Assembly: GCA_900318205.1 (NCBI GenBank)
Contig: ONJS01000021.1
Span: 1 to 64,000 of the forward strand
Length of the DNA stretch: 64,000 nt
Direction of reading: 5' to 3'
From: an uncultured Prevotellaceae bacterium
Lineage (GTDB): Bacteria > Bacteroidota > Bacteroidia > Bacteroidales > Muribaculaceae
The notes under the pieces: model-generated
Told to the model about the DNA's origin: nothing
What the model saw: the letters and a program-made list of their open reading frames with translations, nothing else
The model's database searches: none
Translations under genes and position numbers: made by a program
Part shown: in pieces, positions 59,386 through 64,000 of the stretch
Position numbering within the stretch: the first letter of the stretch is position 1
Layout: each line of letters starts with the position of its first letter

Positions 59386-60768
59386 ATGAAAGAGTTTGAT
59401 TCACTATATTTTGTAGGAGCCGGTGGCATCGGAATGGCTGCCCTGGAGCGCTATTTCCTGGCTCAGGGAAAGCGTGTGGCAGGCTATGACCGCACCCCCA
59501 GCGACTTGACAAATGCTTTACAACAGGAGGGCGTACATATTGACTTTGACGAGGATCCCGCCCTCATCCCCGACTACTGCCGCGACCCCGAGCGCACGCT
59601 GGTGGTCTATACACCCGCCGTGCCTGCTACCCATCAGGGCTTGACCTACTTCCGTGAACATGGTTTTGAGGTGCTCAAGCGTGCCGCCTTGCTGGGCGTC
59701 GTGACGGCTCACAGCAAGGGCCTGTGTTTTGCAGGTACCCACGGCAAGACCACGACATCGAGCATGGCAGCCCATATCCTGCACAGTTCGGGTATCGGGT
59801 GCAATGCCTTCTTGGGTGGTGTGCTGCGTAATTACGACAGCAATTTCCTGCTCTCGGCAACCAGTCCTTATTCGGTCATCGAGGCCGATGAGTTTGACCG
59901 TTCTTTCCATCACCTGCATCCGCACATCGCAGTAGTGACATCAACCGACCCCGACCATCTTGACATCTATGGAACTCCCGAGGCTTATCTGGAGAGCTTT
60001 GCCCATTTCACCGAGCTCATCCAGCCGGGTGGCGCTCTCATTGTCCACACGGGACTGGCTTTGAAGCCTCGTGTAGGCGAGGAGGTTAAGACCTACACTT
60101 ATAGTCGCGATGACGGTGATTTCCACGCCGAGCACATCCGCAAGGGCGAGGGTGAAATCACCTTTGACCTGGTGACGCCGTGGGAAACCATCAGCGACAT
60201 CAGTCTGGGTGTCCCTGTCGATATCAATATCGAGAACGGTATCGCGGCTATGGCTGCATGCCGCCTGGTTAATGTGCCTGCCGACGCGATGCGTCAGGCC
60301 ATGGCGACGTTCCAGGGACCCAAGCGCCGCTTTGAGTTCTGGATCAAGGAGCCGGGCAGCCAGGGTAGGGTGATGATTGATGACTATGCCCACCATCCCG
60401 GAGAGTTGCGGGCAAGCATCTCGTCGGTGCGCGACTTGTACCCCGGTCGCCGCTTGACGGTGATTTTCCAGCCTCACCTGTACACCCGCACTCGTGACTT
60501 TGCCCCCGAGTTTGCTGCAGCACTGTCCTTGGCCGACGAGGTCATCATGCTGCCCATCTACCCCGCCCGTGAGGAACCCATACCTGGAGTAACAAGTGAA
60601 ATGGTGCTTGAACAGGTCACAAGCACAAAAAAAATCATTTACTCCAAAGAAAATTTGATTAGGTCAATAAAATTGAGTAATTTTGACGTTTTATTGACAG
60701 CGGGTGCCGGCGATATCGCCAATCTGCTGCCACAAATATGCGTTGAATACAAGAAGCAAAAGCGTTGA
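59386..60768 (+). CDS. murC: UDP-MurNAc-L-alanine ligase
   Basis: A 460-residue Mur ligase. GAGGIGMAALERYFL (N-terminal Rossmann), ATP loop GTHGKTTTSSM, EADEFDRSFHHL, and the C-terminal DDYAHHPGEL. It adds L-alanine to UDP-MurNAc, the first stem-peptide residue. Its TGA overlaps the TTG start of ftsQ. Confidence 0.96.
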   Translation: MKEFDSLYFVGAGGIGMAALERYFLAQGKRVAGYDRTPSDLTNALQQEGVHIDFDEDPALIPDYCRDPERTLVVYTPAVPATHQGLTYFREHGFEVLKRAALLGVVTAHSKGLCFAGTHGKTTTSSMAAHILHSSGIGCNAFLGGVLRNYDSNFLLSATSPYSVIEADEFDRSFHHLHPHIAVVTSTDPDHLDIYGTPEAYLESFAHFTELIQPGGALIVHTGLALKPRVGEEVKTYTYSRDDGDFHAEHIRKGEGEITFDLVTPWETISDISLGVPVDINIENGIAAMAACRLVNVPADAMRQAMATFQGPKRRFEFWIKEPGSQGRVMIDDYAHHPGELRASISSVRDLYPGRRLTVIFQPHLYTRTRDFAPEFAAALSLADEVIMLPIYPAREEPIPGVTSEMVLEQVTSTKKIIYSKENLIRSIKLSNFDVLLTAGAGDIANLLPQICVEYKKQKR

Positions 60769-61688
60769 AGCGACTGATACAAAATAGTATACTCCTGGTG
60801 ATGGCGATAGCGCTCATCGCTGGAATTCTGTGGGCTCGTTACAAGTCCCAGGGTGAGGTGTGTGAATCGGTCGCTGTGGAGGTGATCAATGCCGACAGCA
60901 CGTCGTTTGTCACGCCCGAAGGTGTCCTCAGCGATCTTGAGCATCAAGGTCTGAAGTTTGTGGGCAAGCGCATGGCTGATATCCAAGCGTCGGACGTTGA
61001 GGAGATTCTCGGGAACTCACCCTATCTTGAGTTTGCCGACATCGTGAAGTGTCAAGACGGTCGCCTGCTGATCAGGGTGAGCCAGCTCTTGCCGGTGTTG
61101 CGTGTCTTTGACGGTGAGAACTCCTATTATGTGAACCGTGCGGGCAAACGCATGGATGCATCGGTTTATTACCATACCGATGTTCCTGTAGTCCAGGGAC
61201 ACTTCACCAAGCAATATCCGCCTACAAAGCTGTTGCCTCTCATCGACTATGTGGAGTCCGACTCCTTGTTGCGTTCGTTGGTGACCATGTATTGCGTTCG
61301 TGACAGCAACAATGTCATTCTTGTGCCTCAGATTAGTGGCCATGTGGTGAATATCGGCAATGCATCGGGATTTGAGAACAAGTTTGCCAAGCTCTTGCTG
61401 TTCTATCGCGAGGTGATGCCCAAGCGAGGCTGGAACACGTTTGACACCATCTCGGTGAAGTGGGACCATCAGATCGTGGCAACGCGTCGCATCAAAGCTG
61501 TGGTGCCGACCATTGAGTATGACCCCGAGGATGACGAGCAGGCTCCCGACATCAATACAATGGACATGACCCTGCCGCCAAAGGCCTCAAACGAGGGCGA
61601 CAATGCTGCCAAGAAGGGTGACGATGCTACAGCATCAACCGACAACAGCAAGCAGGCTAAGTCAGACAAGGATAAGAAAAAAGGGTAA
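60765..61688 (+). CDS. ftsQ: FtsQ-like cell division protein
   Basis: A 307-residue bitopic protein, read from a TTG start at 60765 that overlaps the murC stop (TTGA); there is no ATG before the membrane helix. Membrane segment about 8-25 (ILLVMAIALIAGILWA). The periplasmic part has a POTRA-like start (about 35-115) and the YYVNRAGKRMDAS strand of FtsQ/DivIB. The C-terminal ~45 residues are a charged, disordered K/D/A-rich tail. Context before ftsA fixes the assignment; overall similarity to E. coli FtsQ is weak. Confidence 0.85.
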   Translation: MKRLIQNSILLVMAIALIAGILWARYKSQGEVCESVAVEVINADSTSFVTPEGVLSDLEHQGLKFVGKRMADIQASDVEEILGNSPYLEFADIVKCQDGRLLIRVSQLLPVLRVFDGENSYYVNRAGKRMDASVYYHTDVPVVQGHFTKQYPPTKLLPLIDYVESDSLLRSLVTMYCVRDSNNVILVPQISGHVVNIGNASGFENKFAKLLLFYREVMPKRGWNTFDTISVKWDHQIVATRRIKAVVPTIEYDPEDDEQAPDINTMDMTLPPKASNEGDNAAKKGDDATASTDNSKQAKSDKDKKKG

Positions 61689-61747
61689 TTAACAGTTTGA
61701 AAATAAAAAAGAAATAAAACCAAAATTAAAATATACTTATCATTTTT

Positions 61748-63070
61748 ATGGAACAGAACCAATATATCGTAGCACTTGAAATCGGAAGCTCTAAAATCGT
61801 TGGAGCGATTGCCGAGAAGACTTCGGCTGGATACTTGAGCGTCAGGCACCTGCAGGAGGAACGACACCTGAACAGCGTGCGATATGGCATTGTACAGAAT
61901 GTGGAGAACATCAAGAGTAGCATCAACCGCATTCTTAGGAACCTCGAAGGCATGATTGACGGGCGTGTGACTCAGGTTTATCTGGGCGTCAGCGGCAGGT
62001 CGCTGCACAGCATCGTCAGCGAAGTGAACCGTAGCGTCGGCTCTACCGAGGCCATCACCCGAGAACTCATTGATCGCATTATCAAGGATGCCACCAGTAC
62101 CCCTATACGCAACTATGACACGGTCGATATCGTACCCCGTGCCTATTATGTGGACAAGGTAGAGACCCCTAACCCCGTAGGCCAGTTTGGCTCGTCCATA
62201 AAAATTAAGGTCAACCTGATTGTGGCAAAGCCGTCTCTCAAGTTGAACCTCAACCGTCTGATGACATTTGGCATTCCTGCCAAGGATTATATCGTTACGC
62301 CGCTGGCAGTAGCCGACCAGATTCTGAATGAAAGTGACCGTGAGCTGGGTTGCATGCTTGTTGACATGGGTGCCGAGACAACGACCGTGTCCATCTATAA
62401 GAACAAGGCTTTGATTTACCTTAACACGCTGCCGCTGGGCGGACGCAACCTCACTCGCGACGTGATGATTGGCACCCAGGCTGTAGAGGAAACTGCCGAG
62501 AATGTCAAGAAGAATATCAACAATCCGTTGGATCCCCCCAATGCCGACAATGTGACCATCGAGGGCGTGAATGCACGTGAGGCCGCCAACTACATCAGCG
62601 CTCGCACTGGCGAAATCATCGCCAACGTCAACCAGCAGTTGGCCGATGCCGGCGTCTCCTCCGATGAGATTAAGAGTATTGTGCTCATTGGTGGCTGCGC
62701 TCACTTGAACGGCTTGAAGCAGAAACTTGAGGATACCATCAAGATTAGGGTGCGTTTGGGTCAGAACCCGCCGACGCTCAATATTCTCAACAGTGATATC
62801 AACCGTATGGAGTACATTGAGGTCTTCTCGCTGCTGGCAGCTGCTGCCGAGCGCATCGGTGAAGGTGAGACCTGTGTGGAACTCAGCACTTCGAATATCG
62901 GTCCCGGAATCGAGAAAAGGAATACTGATCCTGTTCCCGAGGAGCCTATACAAGTCGAGAAGCCTGGCAAGAAAAAAACCAAGCCTTCTGGCGGTGGCAA
63001 GTGGAAAACATGGAAGGACCGCCTTGTTGGTCTGATTTCCGAAGACGATGATGCTGATGACGAGCAGTAA
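61748..63070 (+). CDS. ftsA: Cell division protein FtsA
   Basis: A 440-residue actin-fold protein. Phosphate-1 region VALEIGSSKIVGAIAE, SHS2-type 1C domain (about 85-165), phosphate-2 DMGAETTTVSIY, and IVLIGGCAHLNGL for the adenosine motif. The C-terminus ends in a basic linker and GGGKWKTWKDRLVGLI, an amphipathic membrane-binding helix, then an acidic tail. It anchors FtsZ to the membrane. Confidence 0.95.
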   Translation: MEQNQYIVALEIGSSKIVGAIAEKTSAGYLSVRHLQEERHLNSVRYGIVQNVENIKSSINRILRNLEGMIDGRVTQVYLGVSGRSLHSIVSEVNRSVGSTEAITRELIDRIIKDATSTPIRNYDTVDIVPRAYYVDKVETPNPVGQFGSSIKIKVNLIVAKPSLKLNLNRLMTFGIPAKDYIVTPLAVADQILNESDRELGCMLVDMGAETTTVSIYKNKALIYLNTLPLGGRNLTRDVMIGTQAVEETAENVKKNINNPLDPPNADNVTIEGVNAREAANYISARTGEIIANVNQQLADAGVSSDEIKSIVLIGGCAHLNGLKQKLEDTIKIRVRLGQNPPTLNILNSDINRMEYIEVFSLLAAAAERIGEGETCVELSTSNIGPGIEKRNTDPVPEEPIQVEKPGKKKTKPSGGGKWKTWKDRLVGLISEDDDADDEQ

Positions 63071-63106
63071 TTTTTTCCCAATCACTAAAATAATATCAAT
63101 CACAAT

Positions 63107-64000
63107 ATGGAAGAGAATAATATTCAGTTTGGTGGAGAGCCTATGACCCCAGGAGCTGGCCACGATATCCTGTCCACTTTGGACCAGAACTCAGGTTTCC
63201 AGGACAAGAACAAACCGATGACTATCATCAAGGTGATGGGTGTCGGCGGTGGCGGTAACAATGCCATCAACCACATGTATATGCAGAATATTGAGGGCGT
63301 TTCGTTTGTAGTCCTCAATACCGATAGGCAACAACTCAACGAGTCGCCGGTGCCTAACCGCGTCTTGTTGGGACCGAATACGACCCATGGCCTCGGTGCA
63401 GGCAACATCCCTGAGACGGCACGCCGTGCTGCTGAGGAGAGCGAGGCCGAGATTGCCGCCCTCTTTGATGATGACACCAAGATGGTGTTCATCACCGCTG
63501 GTATGGGTGGCGGTACCGGTACAGGTGCTGCGCCCGTTGTGGCACGCATCGCCCATGAGAAAGGCGTCCTTACCATCGGTATCGTGACGATTCCTTTCCT
63601 CTTTGAGGGACCGCGCAAAATTCTTAAGGCACTCGACGGTGCCGACGAGATGGGCAAGTATGTTGATGCCCTGCTCATCATCAACAACCAGCGTCTGACC
63701 GAGATCTACAAGGATCTGGACTTCACTAACGCTTTCGGTAAGGCCGATGATACCTTGACCATCGCTGCCCGCAGCATCAGTGACCTGATTACGGTCAAGG
63801 GTAAGATCAACCTGGACTTCAACGATGTGAACACAACCCTGCGCAATGGTGGTCCTGCCATCATCAGCTCGGGTTACGGTACGGGCGAACGCCGTGTGAC
63901 CAAGGCCATCAGCAATGCCCTCGAGTCTCCGTTGCTCAAGAACCGTGACGTTTATGGCTCCCGTAAGATCTTGATGAACTTCTACTATAATCCTGAAAGT
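63107..64000 (+). CDS. ftsZ: Cell division protein FtsZ, cut by window end
   Basis: An open frame of 298 codons from ATG 63107 with no stop before the window end. The tubulin-type GTPase begins near residue 35: KVMGVGGGGNNAINHM (G1), VVLNTDRQQL, and the G-box GMGGGTGTGAAP. The T7 region with NLDFNDV is present, and the following part of the C-terminal domain runs to the edge. It forms the Z-ring. Located 36 bp after ftsA. Confidence 0.96.
   Translation, partial: MEENNIQFGGEPMTPGAGHDILSTLDQNSGFQDKNKPMTIIKVMGVGGGGNNAINHMYMQNIEGVSFVVLNTDRQQLNESPVPNRVLLGPNTTHGLGAGNIPETARRAAEESEAEIAALFDDDTKMVFITAGMGGGTGTGAAPVVARIAHEKGVLTIGIVTIPFLFEGPRKILKALDGADEMGKYVDALLIINNQRLTEIYKDLDFTNAFGKADDTLTIAARSISDLITVKGKINLDFNDVNTTLRNGGPAIISSGYGTGERRVTKAISNALESPLLKNRDVYGSRKILMNFYYNPES

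Noticed and set aside
61469-63163. A 564-codon antisense open frame across ftsA
   Set aside because: It spans the ends of three genes on the other strand and has no start context or family features.
1-64000. tRNA, rRNA, insertion sequences or integrase genes
   Set aside because: I scanned the gaps and coding frames and saw no cloverleaf, rRNA signature, transposase or integrase motif; a tRNAscan or ISfinder run was not possible.

Overview
This window is a chromosomal segment from a member of the Bacteroidales, the order of gut Bacteroidetes. The genus cannot be fixed; a Muribaculaceae- or Prevotella-like origin is plausible. Evidence: promoters of the TTG-N19/20-TAnnTTTG type before many genes and few Shine-Dalgarno sites; two SusC/SusD pairs with a hybrid two-component regulator; a Bacteroidetes-type division and cell-wall cluster; and meso-diaminopimelate chemistry (murE with a DNPR motif, lysA). 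No rRNA, tRNA, CRISPR array, transposase or integrase was recognised.

Layout. 1-9.8 kb is an accessory zone: a DUF1016-type nuclease-like protein, an AT-rich ABC exporter pair, a small GC-rich protein behind a palindrome, a membrane protein, and two large secreted proteins with dockerin-like C-termini. 10.2-35 kb is a fructan utilisation locus. A hybrid sensor/regulator with a sugar-binding sensor domain precedes two operons. Operon 1 is susC-susD-lipoprotein-GH32-like-DUF1573. Operon 2 is susC-susD-lipoprotein-GH32-GH32-MFS sugar permease-PfkB fructokinase, the gene order I recall for the levan locus of Bacteroides thetaiotaomicron (from memory, not searched). Together these would bind and cut fructan at the surface, import oligosaccharides through SusCD, release fructose in the periplasm, carry it inward and phosphorylate it. 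35-45.7 kb holds two more dockerin-tagged secreted proteins, a 1073-residue multi-cofactor flavoenzyme, a patatin-like protein with membrane helices, argR with an argC-like gene, and ssb. 45.8-48.8 kb (minus strand) holds manC, an Lrp-type regulator and lysA. 49.2 kb to the end is the cluster rsmH-ftsL-ftsI-murE-mraY-murD-ftsW-murG-murC-ftsQ-ftsA-ftsZ, with ftsZ cut by the window end.

Most notable points. (1) Both susC genes are preceded by a duplicated regulatory module: a candidate operator, a good promoter, and a roughly 200-nt RNA whose two alternative sets of helices are kept by pair-preserving changes between copies. (2) The hybrid regulator keeps its phospho-accepting His and Asp but lacks the whole HATPase domain. 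(3) The argC-like protein next to argR lacks the catalytic Cys and His. (4) The operon-1 GH32-like enzyme has Glu where the nucleophile Asp is expected. (5) Operon 2 has two apparent frameshifts, in susC and in the first GH32 gene. (6) Five unrelated secreted proteins share dockerin-like tails.
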